Source: a virus. Taken from it: a stretch of DNA of 31,645 bases. A program made the translations under genes and the position numbers. The DNA lies in IMG/VR virus record IMGVR_UViG_3300021376_000227, positions 1 to 31,645 of that record; one strand, written 5' to 3'. Positions 7,267 through 16,606 of the stretch are shown here, one piece after another (position 1 is the first letter of the stretch; each line of letters starts with the position of its first letter). The notes below the pieces were generated by a model, which searched no databases, had not been told where the DNA came from, and worked only from the letters and a program-made list of their open reading frames with translations.

Positions 7267-7756
7267 ACAAGAGCACACTCAGCGTGTAGTAGAGATGGTG
7301 ATGGGGGTAAGAGTTGGTGACAAGAACCGGAAGAGGCAGGTTGTAGAAGCAAGAATGATGTTCTCGTCAATGCTTAGAGAGATGGGATATTCTCTCAAGC
7401 AAATAGGAGGCGTGTTGAAGAAAGATCACACCACCATTATACACTATTTACGAAAGCTTAAAGAGTTAACCGAGGTGGATAGGTCTCTGTTCAAAAAGTA
7501 TTTAAGGTGCAGGGAATTATTGATGATAAAGGAAGACCCTGTAAATTTAGAGGACGAAAATGAACGCTTACGCAAACAGGTTGAGTTGCTAAAGATGGAG
7601 AACTACCTTTTATCAGAAGAGAAAGCCGAGTTGATCAAGCAGCTATCAAGTGATGATAAGCGTCTACAAAAAATTTTCAAATTGATTGAAGAGAATACAC
7701 AGCACGGATATGAGGGTGTTGTTGAGCGCAAAATAAAAAAGATGTTTGATGATTGA
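7244..7756 (+). CDS. DnaA domain IV-like protein with coiled coil (170 aa)
   Basis: Read from ATG 7244; an in-frame ATG at 7220 would add eight residues. Residues about 29-74 closely follow DnaA domain IV: KRQVVEARMMFSSMLRE, the first HTH helix in YSLKQIGGVL, then KKDHTTIIHYLRKL, which matches the DnaA signature DHTTV-x-H. There is no ATPase domain. Residues about 102-145 (heptad-like L, E, K pattern) should form a coiled coil, so the protein may dimerise two DNA-binding domains. It could bind DnaA boxes in the host or phage genome without firing replication. It is tucked between two nuclease genes in the replication operon. Confidence 0.78.
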   Translation: MVSKKPNEQEHTQRVVEMVMGVRVGDKNRKRQVVEARMMFSSMLREMGYSLKQIGGVLKKDHTTIIHYLRKLKELTEVDRSLFKKYLRCRELLMIKEDPVNLEDENERLRKQVELLKMENYLLSEEKAELIKQLSSDDKRLQKIFKLIEENTQHGYEGVVERKIKKMFDD

Positions 7757-7934
7757 GCAGGAGAACAAGCGTGCTCAACGCATAGCATATATGACGGAGG
7801 GCTTTCACGACATTGTGGCTTCCATCTACGAAAAATTGGTGGACAGGGAATACGACTCTGCTACTCAAGACATCAAGGAACTAATGCGTGACCTACGTGC
7901 GACAATAAAACTTATAGAAGATGAAGACTTTTGA
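7749..7934 (+). CDS. Small helical protein (61 aa)
   Basis: Not recognised. The likely start is the ATG at 7749; the TTG at 7746 would add one residue. The product of about 61 residues is acidic and nearly all helical, with a pattern fitting a short two-helix hairpin (GFHDIVASIYEKLVDREY, then IKELMRDLRATIKLIED). It starts inside the end of the DnaA-IV-like gene (8-base overlap) and ends inside the start of the next nuclease gene (14-base overlap), so it is part of the same translated run. A partner-binding or regulatory role is possible. Confidence 0.6.
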   Translation: MIEQENKRAQRIAYMTEGFHDIVASIYEKLVDREYDSATQDIKELMRDLRATIKLIEDEDF

Positions 7935-8337
7935 AACAGAACAAGACAGACAACGAGAGCAAAAAGCCATCGAGACATTTGTTAAAATGTTTGGTGGCTC
8001 ATTTCAAAAGCTCGGGCAACAAGATGTTGACTATAGAATATTTGATAAAGAAAAGAACCTTATAGCTTACGCTGAGGTAAAGGGTAGGATACGCCCACTT
8101 AGAGACGCTTACCCTTTGCCGGTAGCTGTTTCTAAACTAAGCAAGCTAATTGAAAAGAGGCATAACCCCGTTCTAATATGGGCGTGCGAAGACGGAATTA
8201 TTTATGGTAAAGTATTATCTCTTGTGGGAGAGGTAAAGTTAGGAGGTCGCCCATCAAGGGAAGGCGCAGCCAATGACGTAGAGATGATGGTCTATTATGA
8301 AAAGCAAAAAGGACTAAAGTACGTAAGGTTTACTTAG
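7921..8337 (+). CDS. Probable PD-(D/E)XK-type nuclease (138 aa)
   Basis: The layout is that of a small PD-(D/E)XK fold: an N-terminal helix (QREQKAIETFVKMFG), a strand with Q34-D35-V-D37-Y, a turn, then the A-E52-V-K54 strand (IAYAEVKGR), a helix with VAVSKLSKLIEKR and a strand PVLIWACED. D35 or D37 with E52 and K54 would be the active site. Such proteins act as Holliday-junction resolvases or structure-specific nucleases in some phages, but the closest family is not known to me. It is the last + strand gene, and its stop lies 8 bases inside the convergent giant - strand gene. Confidence 0.62.
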   Translation: MKTFETEQDRQREQKAIETFVKMFGGSFQKLGQQDVDYRIFDKEKNLIAYAEVKGRIRPLRDAYPLPVAVSKLSKLIEKRHNPVLIWACEDGIIYGKVLSLVGEVKLGGRPSREGAANDVEMMVYYEKQKGLKYVRFT

Positions 8338-11300
8338 ACTTTTTTTCTTTTCCATAAACAGTGTTACCACCTGACTGCTTCGGTACGTAATTGTATAAGT
8401 CATCTTTAATCTCACGCCTGATTCTCTCCTTCTCTTTGCGAAGTTCTTTCTTCATTTCTTCTATGTCGTAGAGGGAGCCATTCGGACCGTACAAATCTTC
8501 ATACATATCAGGGAAATAACGCTTCATATCCTCTTTACCAATCTTATTCATTGGCTTTTTTACCTCAGCGTTCTCTAAATCTTTGTATAGCTCAGCATTA
8601 ACAATCTTGCGCACGTCTTTATATAAAGGAATCATACCAAGGTTGCCAAGAATTTCAAGAGGCAAACGGATTTGCTTTTCTTTATCCACGAGCTTACGGG
8701 CTGCCGATTCTTTTTTCTCAGGCTCTGTAGCCTTTCTAATTGCAAAGTCAAGAGTTTTAAAAGAAGGTCCAAATGGTCCCATCATATTCATAATCATTTC
8801 TTCCGTAACAGACCTCGACCCCTTTCTTTCAGATGGAATAATAGTGTACTGTATTGCGTCTTTGTATGGGTCGTAATCACCATTACGTAAGAAATCAAGA
8901 TACTTTTGGTTCATATATTCAACCCCTTGATTAACCACAGATTTTGTTGCATTGCCAAAGTTTCGCCCAAGAAACAATGAGGTTGCAGAAGAAGATATAG
9001 CTTGTCCTATTTTCTGCATCAAAGTTTTCTCATCGTCTTCTTCTTCGTCATCAACAAACAAGTTTACAAATCCCTGAGATAGCAACTGCATAAGCAATGT
9101 ATACAAAGTCATCCTTGTAGCAACACCGGCAAGTATAGCAGCGCCTTGCTTCTTTGATATGGAGCTGTTTCCAATAGCAGCCATTATTCCGGTACGTGCA
9201 GCAGAGTATTCGTACATCAAAAAGTGAGTCATAAAGTTGTTGAACAGATTGAAGGCTCTAATGAAACCGCTTTGGTTTGCTTTAGGCGTGCCCTTGAGTA
9301 TGCCCATATAAGCATTGTCTGATGCACCAATAAGAACAGCCTTTTCGTCAGCGTATATACGAGCTTTTTCAATAGATTCTTCATTTGCGGACATATACTT
9401 TTCGTCATTCGATCCTATTTTTTCAAGGTCTATTTCTTTCCCTGACACTTTTTTAAATTCGTTTGCAAAAGCGCCAAACCAAATTGGTTGCATTACCATT
9501 TTATCGGGGCTTGACATTATTGAATCAGCCGTAAGTTCTACAACATTCTGATATTTCTTAAAGGACATATTGTAGATTTGGTTAATCTTATTTGCGACAT
9601 CACTCTTGGCTCTACTTCCCCTTAAACCACTTGCTTGACTTAAGACAGACGGGTCAATCATTCTACCGCTCATAGTATTATGAGGATAAATTCTTTTTGT
9701 AAGCTTGCTTTTCACATTAAACATTATGTTTGGAGCGTCAGCAGAAAGAATAATATCCCTATATGAAGCACCCTTTTTAAAATCTTGAGGAGCAGCAATA
9801 ACAGCCATCCCAACATTTGATGAAAGCTCGGCAGCAAACCTTGGAAGACTTGCAAGCACGGTGCGGTATCCTTGCTTTGCTATAAAGTTTATAGCATCTT
9901 CTGTAATAGAGGTAGACACAAAGTTATTTGTAAGCATATTTTTTGTAGCTTCCTCAAATGCGTTGTCAATAGAGTTTAATATATCACGCTGTTTTTTGGT
10001 AGCCTTTTCTTTTTTCAAAACCTTCCTTGCTTCTGCTAAAGCTTTACGAGATGTGCGTATTGGCTCAGTTAAATAGTAATCCATATAAATATACCTTGCA
10101 CCACGACTTGCAGATGAGAACACATCGAAGTTAAGAGCAGACAATTCTCCGGTACGAGATATTAAAGACTTTGCTCTTGTAGATGGTTTAAGAGATGCGC
10201 TATATTCATCAACAAACGCAGGTCCTGATGCTGTCTCCTCGGGTCTAAACTCGTGCAATACGTTGTGATGGACATAATTTGCAAGAGGACTGATTTTATC
10301 TCCACGAATTGTAGAGGCTGTATAAATAGCCTTGTCTCTTATGTCTTCATTTATTCCTTGAACAACTTTGATTGCGTTTTTCTCAGCACTATTAAAAGAC
10401 CTATAAAGCTTCTCGTTGTTTATTTCGATAATTTCTTTGCCATCTTTATCTTTTCCTACAGTTTCCCCGAACTTGTCAAGTATTTCTTGTAAGAACTCGG
10501 CATCTCTTTCACCGAAACTTGTCTTGGCTGAATTAATATGGTCAATAGTTTTTTCAAGAAACTTTGCAGCAGAATTTACTTTAGGGTTCCCGGGGTTTGA
10601 ATTATACTCAAGCTGAAGCAAGTATGTCATCATTCTAAACTTAGACTTCTGCGTCTCGTTCCCGTTGTATTTAAAAGATTTAAACACCTTTTCTTCCGCT
10701 TCATCAAGCTTGCTTTTAAGGTCGCTTATCTCTTTGTCGTATCGAGACACCGCATCTGCAGGAGCTTCAAATATGTTATTGAATATCTGCTTTGTTTTAA
10801 AGTCACCATAGACTTGGTCGATATAAAACAATGGTTCCCTTCTAACCAACTCTGTCATTCCATCTTTTTTGGTCAGCTTTGCTTTAATCTTTGAGTATAT
10901 CAAAGATGCGGGGAATGGCTTAGCAGACTGCATTGTTTCTGCTGTGGCTTTCCCCCTGTTTATGCCATTGATTTTTTCTACCATCAACTGTGCATAGTGA
11001 GGGAAGTACCCGTTGTTTATGTTGTCGATAACACGAAGCAGGTTGTTTAGCTGAGCATTATCAAGACCTTTTATACCATCGGTCTTGACAAGTTTATTTA
11101 ATTCACGTGATTTATCTCTTTGGTCCTTTAATGGAAGCCCATCAAAATCAATGCTTGAATCTCTAATAGCTTTAATCAGCACTTTCTTTTCTTCAGCAAG
11201 TTCCTCATTTGTTTTTTTAACAGGAGCTTCTTTAGGAATGATTGCGCTTTTATACTTGCGCATAATATCAGAATCTTCCTGACTAATCTTATTAGACTCA

Positions 11301-14300
11301 ACCATTCTCTTAATCGTTTCGGCAAAGTTTATTTTGCCTTCATCGTCTACGACCTTGTTGTCATACTCGTTAAATATTTCCGCAAGGGTCTCAACCTTAA
11401 GAGACTCTTCAGCAACGGCATCAAGTATTTCCTCTGTAGTTTCTAATATCTTCCCGTATTCTTTAAGCTCAATCACAGCCTTACGCTGTCCCATCATTTC
11501 AACTAAGCCAACATACTTATCGAAGACTGCGTCAGGAATAAGTGTTGGGTTGATTGCGAATAGTTGGTTTAACATTGGCACAAGAGACTCGGATACGCCA
11601 AGCTTTTTACCTACGTTTTTCTTTGCGCTTGGTAGCATTGAGCGAATCTTTCCAATTTGTTCTACATAATTAGCGTTCTTAAACACCTTAGCCATATAGT
11701 CTACAAACCTGCTGATTGAGTTGGGGTCAAACATATTGACACCGCTGAACTTACTTACAATGGCTGCTGTTTGCTTAGCGGTGATAAATCCTTTATCAGC
11801 CATTGTTTTCAAATACTTGACAAGCTCTGCGCTTGTTTGTACCCATAACTTGATGGCATCTTTAGCCCCCTTTGCTTTGTCGGCAAGCTGCTTTTTCAAC
11901 AGCTCGTACTCAGACATTGTAATCTCATTCACATCTTTAGTCTCACCAAATAGTTTCTGAGGTTTAGGGGCAGCCTTCTCACGCTTGCCAAATCGTTTAC
12001 GTATATCACGGACCATCTTCTCACGCTGCGTATCTGAGGCTGTCTCATACACTCGTGAGCCTTGCAAATAAGCAATGGCGTTCTGCATTGCCTCCTCATT
12101 TGTATTGCCACGCTGCAGAGACTTTCTTACCACGCCCTCAAGCTCAGTCATCATCCTATTAAATCCGGGCAGCTCCATCTCCGTTGTACCCTCCGGCTGA
12201 GCTTGCATTGCACGTTGATTAGCAATAGCGTTAATAGAATCAATCACGTCTTGCTCACTGACATTGTTCTGAGCGGCTGCTCTTGAAATCGCTTCTTGTA
12301 ATGTAATACCCGTAGAAACAAGAGCCTTTACAGTTTTGATTATAGCTTTCATAACCGGTATGGCTATGTTTATACCGGCAGTCTCACGACCAAACTTAGT
12401 GAGGTCGTTGTCAAGCTTATCTAAGAAATCTTTTACTTTCTCAAGGGTCGTAGCATCTTTTGTATCTGCGGTCATCAGGTCTTCCTCAACAGCAGGAGCC
12501 ATATCACCTGTATCTGTCTCGTCAATTTCGTAGAACTCTGCCGGCAATAGACCAATCTTTTGATCGGCAAACTTAAACTTCTCGTATATCTGCTCCTCAA
12601 TCTTGCGAGCCTGTGAGTATAGTCCTTCTTCACGAAGGTCACGAGCTTGCTGACGCAGCTCTTTTATTGCGTCATTTTCTCCTGAGAAGTTAACGTATGA
12701 GTTTTGACCACGTGTCTCTGTGGTCATAGCTGCACGTGCAAGTGGTGAGTACATACGGGCGTGGACATTCCAAGCGTTCTCCTCACCTTTTGGACCAAAT
12801 GAGTTGCCGAGTTCAGCGTGTCCAAAGAAATCGTGGATGGCACGGAACACATCATTAACGAGCATTGTCTGCCCGTTCACATCTTTGAATCCTGAATCTC
12901 TTAATAGTGGGTTTTCTGCACGCTGCTCTTCGGTAATGGCAGCATCACCAAATCCTGACTCGGTAGAAAAGATTTTCATACGTTGATTATTTCTCAGGTC
13001 GTCAATCATCTCCTGAGAATTAGCGTATGGTTCTTCGTTATTTATTTCAACAACATAACCGGCATCAAGGAAATCCTGATACTGATCAAGGGTTTCCTCA
13101 GCCATCGCTTCGTATGCAGCTCTGACCTGTGGGTCAGTTGGATTGTGCTGCATAGCAGCAAACGCATTGGCTATCCGCTTTGCTCTTGCTTCGTCTAAGC
13201 TTTGCGACCCTTTATACCTCGGTCTTTTTTTGCCGAAAACTCTTTGATAATATCTATCCGCAATTTGCGCAACTCTCTCGAGGGGCTTATTGAAAAGTCG
13301 GTTGCCGGGACTTGGCTTGAAATACTCTCCGCTATCAATGCCTTGGAACTCGGCATCCCTCCTGACTGCATCTTCGACTGTCTGAAGAATGTTTTGCCCA
13401 CTCGGTCCAAGTTCGGACCCTTTAGCCTTAATTCTTCCAAGAATTTTTTTCCTGCTTGCAATGCCAACTCTTCGGGAATCGACCGGACGGAAGTCTTGTT
13501 GTTCATAATTTATTCCTTTTGATTTAAGTAGTTCTACAAATGTACCAATATTTTTCTGTAATTGTGGGTCAGCAAAGTCTAACACATCAATAAAAGATAC
13601 CTCACCTGTTTTCTCGTTGATACTAAAGTCAGTAATGCCTGCTTCTTTGAGTGCATCAATTGCGCCATCTACGTCAGATACTTTAACGCTATACTCGTTG
13701 GCGTTGTGGTTCTTACCATCCTGCTCAGTGTACTGCACAGCAATGGCTGCCTCTTGTACTTGTGGAGCAAAGGCGCTTACGAGAGCTGCGTATTCCTCAG
13801 CTTGCTCAATAGTTGCACCTTCAAGCTCTACAGCGTTTGATATTTCTACAATCCTATCTCCCTTCTTGTTCTCGTACCCACCGATAAACTCAAAGACGTT
13901 TGTCTTTATACCAAGAAGATTGCCAATATCTGCAAGCGTTTGTAAATATGATTTGTAAGCAGGAGATTCTCTTAGTGCTGCAGCTTCAACAGTTGAGCCA
14001 ATCTGCGTGTCAAAGAACGGAGCAATATTAACCCGTGTCTTTGAAGACACTTGTGGCTCACGATACATCGTGTCCTTTATGGTAAAGTCTTTGTTATCCC
14101 CTTTGTTTTCTACGAAGCCAAATCTTTTATAGAAGTCAGTCAGTCTTTCAACCGACTCACCGCCAAAGTCTATTGATGGAGTGAGAGTTACTTTTACTTT
14201 ATTCTCATCAGCGTAGTTGACAATGTCCTCCATCACCTGCGTTCCAATTCCTGTACCACGCTGCCCTTCAGGTATTACAATTCTTGAAAGACTAAGGTTG

Positions 14301-16588
14301 CCCTTATCCAAACTACCTAACAGGTCCACTTGAACACCATATTTCTGCTCGAGCTGAGTAGAAAAATCAACAGGCTTTACTTTTTCTTGCGGGACACCCT
14401 CTTCGGTAACGCCTTGAGGTTCTGCTTGTTCTAATGCCTTTAGTTCAGCATCATATTTAGCGTTGATTGTATTTAAAAACTCACCATTAACCTTATTGTC
14501 TATTTCTCCTGACAATCTTGCTTTTAAAAACTCTCTAAATGCAGTAGGGGAATTACTTACTGATTGAACAAATCCATTAGTTTGTAATAATTTTTGAGTT
14601 CTATCTACATCTAATCCACGTTCTTTAGCCGAATTGATAATCATTTCTGCTTCTTCAATTTCAGATTCTGTTAGTTCTGTATTTTCCCCATCACGATTGT
14701 ACTTTACAAGAGAGTTGGCTCTTCTTCCTTCATATCTATCTAACTCCTCTTGTCTTCTTCTCTCTATATCATTTATTTTTTCTTGACCTTCTTCGGTAGT
14801 GACTTGAGGTTCTGTTTGGGGTTTTCCTTCCTCCACTTTTTCGCTAACTCCGGGTGTTGGCTGTACAGGTACTTCACCTGCTGCTTGCTTTTGAACGGCA
14901 TCTTGTTGTATGGTTTTAATTTGTGAACGGATAGCTGCAGCCCTGTCTTTGCCGGACTGTGTCTTATTTTCTTCAAACTTCTTTAATTCTTTTTCAAGTT
15001 CTACTAATTGATTAATAGTAGTTTCATCCGCATTTGGATTAGCTTGCTGAACTTCTTTTTTTATTTGTCCTGTAACAATTTTGTCTTGTATTTTAAGCTT
15101 ACGACCTTCAAAGTCATTAGTAATATCAATCTTTGTCTTAACCAATTGATCAGGAGTCATAGTATTAATAAGCTCATCAACTTGATTAGCGTCTACTTTT
15201 TCTCCATTCACTTTGAATGTTGGCTTAGCAAGTCTTGATTGAATGGTAGACCTTATACCACCGGGTAATTCTGCAATACCTTCAAGAGTAATTTCAGACA
15301 CGTCCATCTCTTGACCTATTGCTAATCTTGCAGTAGCTTCACCAACGGAACCTCCAACCGCCTCCACTGCTGCACCTGCGCCCGTAGCTTTTGTGAGAGT
15401 GCTTTTTGTTACAGCACCGGTTGTAGTTTTGGCAACACCTTTTTCAATAACCTTAGCGCCAACACCGGAAGCAAGCTTAGCTGTTAGAGCATCAACAGTA
15501 CCAATAATAAGACCTCTTGCTATAGCCTTATTTCTTATTGAGCTTAGTTTATTTGGGTCTTCAAGTATTTGCCTTACATTTTCTTTTGTCATTTCTTTTC
15601 CACCCAACTCCTCCTCCAATAGCTCACCAAATGTAGAACCTGCCTCAACAACACTGCTTGCTAATCCAAATGCGTAAGGCAGAGATGCGACTGCTCCCGT
15701 GTAAGCACCTGCTGCTCCACCAACTACAGTACCAAGCCCGGGTACAACTGCAGTACCACCCCCTGCTCCTGTAGCTGCTCCTATTGATGCACCTGTGCCT
15801 ATTGCCGTAGCACCTGCTAATAGGGCATCGCTATTGGTAGCCATTGCAGTAAGAGAACTCGTAATCAATTCAGCAAATACAGTGGGATTGGTGGCTAATC
15901 CTTTTACTACTCCCCAAAAACCTTTTCCTTCTTGCTCATATATCTTTTGGTAATCTCGCATCTCTTTTGATGGTGCGAGAGCTGCAAGGTCTTTTCTTGC
16001 ATTAATAAATTTTTGTATTTGCTCAGGAGTTGCTTTGGTCCCTTTTAATAATAACTTATCAGCTTCTTCGGCTGCTGTTCCTTGACGATAACCTTGGGCA
16101 ACACTGCGTGCCATATCATCAATAAAGTCTCCAATTCCTATCGGAGAGTATTCATCAATTTTTCTTAATACATCACCAAATCCTCCTTGAAAATAATCAA
16201 CTTCATCTTTTCCTTCAATTACAGGAGCCTGTTTTTTTACTACAGGCATAGGCATTAATTGCTTTGTAGCAGTAGATTCAGCGACAGCTCTTTGTGGTTC
16301 AATTTTTGACAAGTCCGATAAACCACCTGCCGAAGGTAATACCGTAGTGACTTTTTTTTTAGAAGGCTCTTGTTCTGTTACTACTGCTTGAGGAGCGATA
16401 GATGCAGCGGACAAATATTGTTTAGTGAAATCAGTCTTAGGTTTTGTGTATAAACGGTCACGAGTTAATACTCCGTATACTTTATCTTGATAAGTGGGGT
16501 CTTTAATCTTTTCCTTGAATACTTCATACCCTTGAGTAAAGTATCCCTTTTCTACAAGTAAGTCGTATAGTTTCTGTAACTCGTCCAT
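8330..16588 (-). CDS. Giant internal virion / injection protein (2752 aa, polyvalent, T7 gp16-like position)
   Basis: The largest gene here and the last of the virion operon. Residues about 245-310 are Gly/Ala-rich and hydrophobic (VPGLGTVVGGAAGAYTG), suited to membrane insertion. About 745-835 is a GNAT domain with an intact acetyl-CoA motif R777-G-T-G-I-G782. About 1190-1320 is a domain with HDFFGH (1252-1257), followed by GEENAWNVHARMYSPLARAA, a block I associate with large polyvalent phage proteins. Long helical, charged regions follow. A further hydrophobic segment lies at about 2482-2512, followed by an acidic DDEEEDDE patch. Its place after gp14- and gp15-like genes matches T7 gp16 (about 1300 aa), which enters the cell with the DNA, but it is about twice as long. 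I see no lytic transglycosylase motif. The gene ends 8 bases inside the convergent nuclease gene. Confidence 0.75.
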   Translation of the reverse strand: MDELQKLYDLLVEKGYFTQGYEVFKEKIKDPTYQDKVYGVLTRDRLYTKPKTDFTKQYLSAASIAPQAVVTEQEPSKKKVTTVLPSAGGLSDLSKIEPQRAVAESTATKQLMPMPVVKKQAPVIEGKDEVDYFQGGFGDVLRKIDEYSPIGIGDFIDDMARSVAQGYRQGTAAEEADKLLLKGTKATPEQIQKFINARKDLAALAPSKEMRDYQKIYEQEGKGFWGVVKGLATNPTVFAELITSSLTAMATNSDALLAGATAIGTGASIGAATGAGGGTAVVPGLGTVVGGAAGAYTGAVASLPYAFGLASSVVEAGSTFGELLEEELGGKEMTKENVRQILEDPNKLSSIRNKAIARGLIIGTVDALTAKLASGVGAKVIEKGVAKTTTGAVTKSTLTKATGAGAAVEAVGGSVGEATARLAIGQEMDVSEITLEGIAELPGGIRSTIQSRLAKPTFKVNGEKVDANQVDELINTMTPDQLVKTKIDITNDFEGRKLKIQDKIVTGQIKKEVQQANPNADETTINQLVELEKELKKFEENKTQSGKDRAAAIRSQIKTIQQDAVQKQAAGEVPVQPTPGVSEKVEEGKPQTEPQVTTEEGQEKINDIERRRQEELDRYEGRRANSLVKYNRDGENTELTESEIEEAEMIINSAKERGLDVDRTQKLLQTNGFVQSVSNSPTAFREFLKARLSGEIDNKVNGEFLNTINAKYDAELKALEQAEPQGVTEEGVPQEKVKPVDFSTQLEQKYGVQVDLLGSLDKGNLSLSRIVIPEGQRGTGIGTQVMEDIVNYADENKVKVTLTPSIDFGGESVERLTDFYKRFGFVENKGDNKDFTIKDTMYREPQVSSKTRVNIAPFFDTQIGSTVEAAALRESPAYKSYLQTLADIGNLLGIKTNVFEFIGGYENKKGDRIVEISNAVELEGATIEQAEEYAALVSAFAPQVQEAAIAVQYTEQDGKNHNANEYSVKVSDVDGAIDALKEAGITDFSINEKTGEVSFIDVLDFADPQLQKNIGTFVELLKSKGINYEQQDFRPVDSRRVGIASRKKILGRIKAKGSELGPSGQNILQTVEDAVRRDAEFQGIDSGEYFKPSPGNRLFNKPLERVAQIADRYYQRVFGKKRPRYKGSQSLDEARAKRIANAFAAMQHNPTDPQVRAAYEAMAEETLDQYQDFLDAGYVVEINNEEPYANSQEMIDDLRNNQRMKIFSTESGFGDAAITEEQRAENPLLRDSGFKDVNGQTMLVNDVFRAIHDFFGHAELGNSFGPKGEENAWNVHARMYSPLARAAMTTETRGQNSYVNFSGENDAIKELRQQARDLREEGLYSQARKIEEQIYEKFKFADQKIGLLPAEFYEIDETDTGDMAPAVEEDLMTADTKDATTLEKVKDFLDKLDNDLTKFGRETAGINIAIPVMKAIIKTVKALVSTGITLQEAISRAAAQNNVSEQDVIDSINAIANQRAMQAQPEGTTEMELPGFNRMMTELEGVVRKSLQRGNTNEEAMQNAIAYLQGSRVYETASDTQREKMVRDIRKRFGKREKAAPKPQKLFGETKDVNEITMSEYELLKKQLADKAKGAKDAIKLWVQTSAELVKYLKTMADKGFITAKQTAAIVSKFSGVNMFDPNSISRFVDYMAKVFKNANYVEQIGKIRSMLPSAKKNVGKKLGVSESLVPMLNQLFAINPTLIPDAVFDKYVGLVEMMGQRKAVIELKEYGKILETTEEILDAVAEESLKVETLAEIFNEYDNKVVDDEGKINFAETIKRMVESNKISQEDSDIMRKYKSAIIPKEAPVKKTNEELAEEKKVLIKAIRDSSIDFDGLPLKDQRDKSRELNKLVKTDGIKGLDNAQLNNLLRVIDNINNGYFPHYAQLMVEKINGINRGKATAETMQSAKPFPASLIYSKIKAKLTKKDGMTELVRREPLFYIDQVYGDFKTKQIFNNIFEAPADAVSRYDKEISDLKSKLDEAEEKVFKSFKYNGNETQKSKFRMMTYLLQLEYNSNPGNPKVNSAAKFLEKTIDHINSAKTSFGERDAEFLQEILDKFGETVGKDKDGKEIIEINNEKLYRSFNSAEKNAIKVVQGINEDIRDKAIYTASTIRGDKISPLANYVHHNVLHEFRPEETASGPAFVDEYSASLKPSTRAKSLISRTGELSALNFDVFSSASRGARYIYMDYYLTEPIRTSRKALAEARKVLKKEKATKKQRDILNSIDNAFEEATKNMLTNNFVSTSITEDAINFIAKQGYRTVLASLPRFAAELSSNVGMAVIAAPQDFKKGASYRDIILSADAPNIMFNVKSKLTKRIYPHNTMSGRMIDPSVLSQASGLRGSRAKSDVANKINQIYNMSFKKYQNVVELTADSIMSSPDKMVMQPIWFGAFANEFKKVSGKEIDLEKIGSNDEKYMSANEESIEKARIYADEKAVLIGASDNAYMGILKGTPKANQSGFIRAFNLFNNFMTHFLMYEYSAARTGIMAAIGNSSISKKQGAAILAGVATRMTLYTLLMQLLSQGFVNLFVDDEEEDDEKTLMQKIGQAISSSATSLFLGRNFGNATKSVVNQGVEYMNQKYLDFLRNGDYDPYKDAIQYTIIPSERKGSRSVTEEMIMNMMGPFGPSFKTLDFAIRKATEPEKKESAARKLVDKEKQIRLPLEILGNLGMIPLYKDVRKIVNAELYKDLENAEVKKPMNKIGKEDMKRYFPDMYEDLYGPNGSLYDIEEMKKELRKEKERIRREIKDDLYNYVPKQSGGNTVYGKEKKSK

Positions 16589-16606
16589 TTGGTTATTTTT
16601 GTTCTG

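Noticed and set aside
13202-13522. Long + strand open frame (106 codons) opposite the giant gene; similar ones at 9315-9551, 11334-11669, 13617-13958 and 15393-15677
   Set aside because: They lie wholly inside a strong coding frame on the other strand and their products are Ser/Leu/Phe-rich, typical of antisense shadows; none has a leader, a motif or an overlap logic with neighbours.
14773-14976. A 67-codon basic reading frame on the - strand inside the giant gene
   Set aside because: It is in another frame of a Gln/Pro/Glu-rich linker of the giant protein and has no start signal; its basic composition follows from the codon pattern of the linker.
8330-16588. The giant gene as a virion-packaged RNA polymerase, as found next to tail genes in crAss-like phages
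   Set aside because: I looked for the D-x-D-x-D catalytic loop and the double-psi barrel context and did not find it. The domains seen (Gly-rich membrane part, GNAT, HDFFGH, C-terminal membrane part) fit an ejection protein instead.
15500-16588. Lytic transglycosylase domain at the N-terminus of the giant protein, as in T7 gp16
   Set aside because: No E-S-x-x-type catalytic block or SLT-like motif could be seen in the first 350 residues; the region is a membrane-type Gly/Ala segment.
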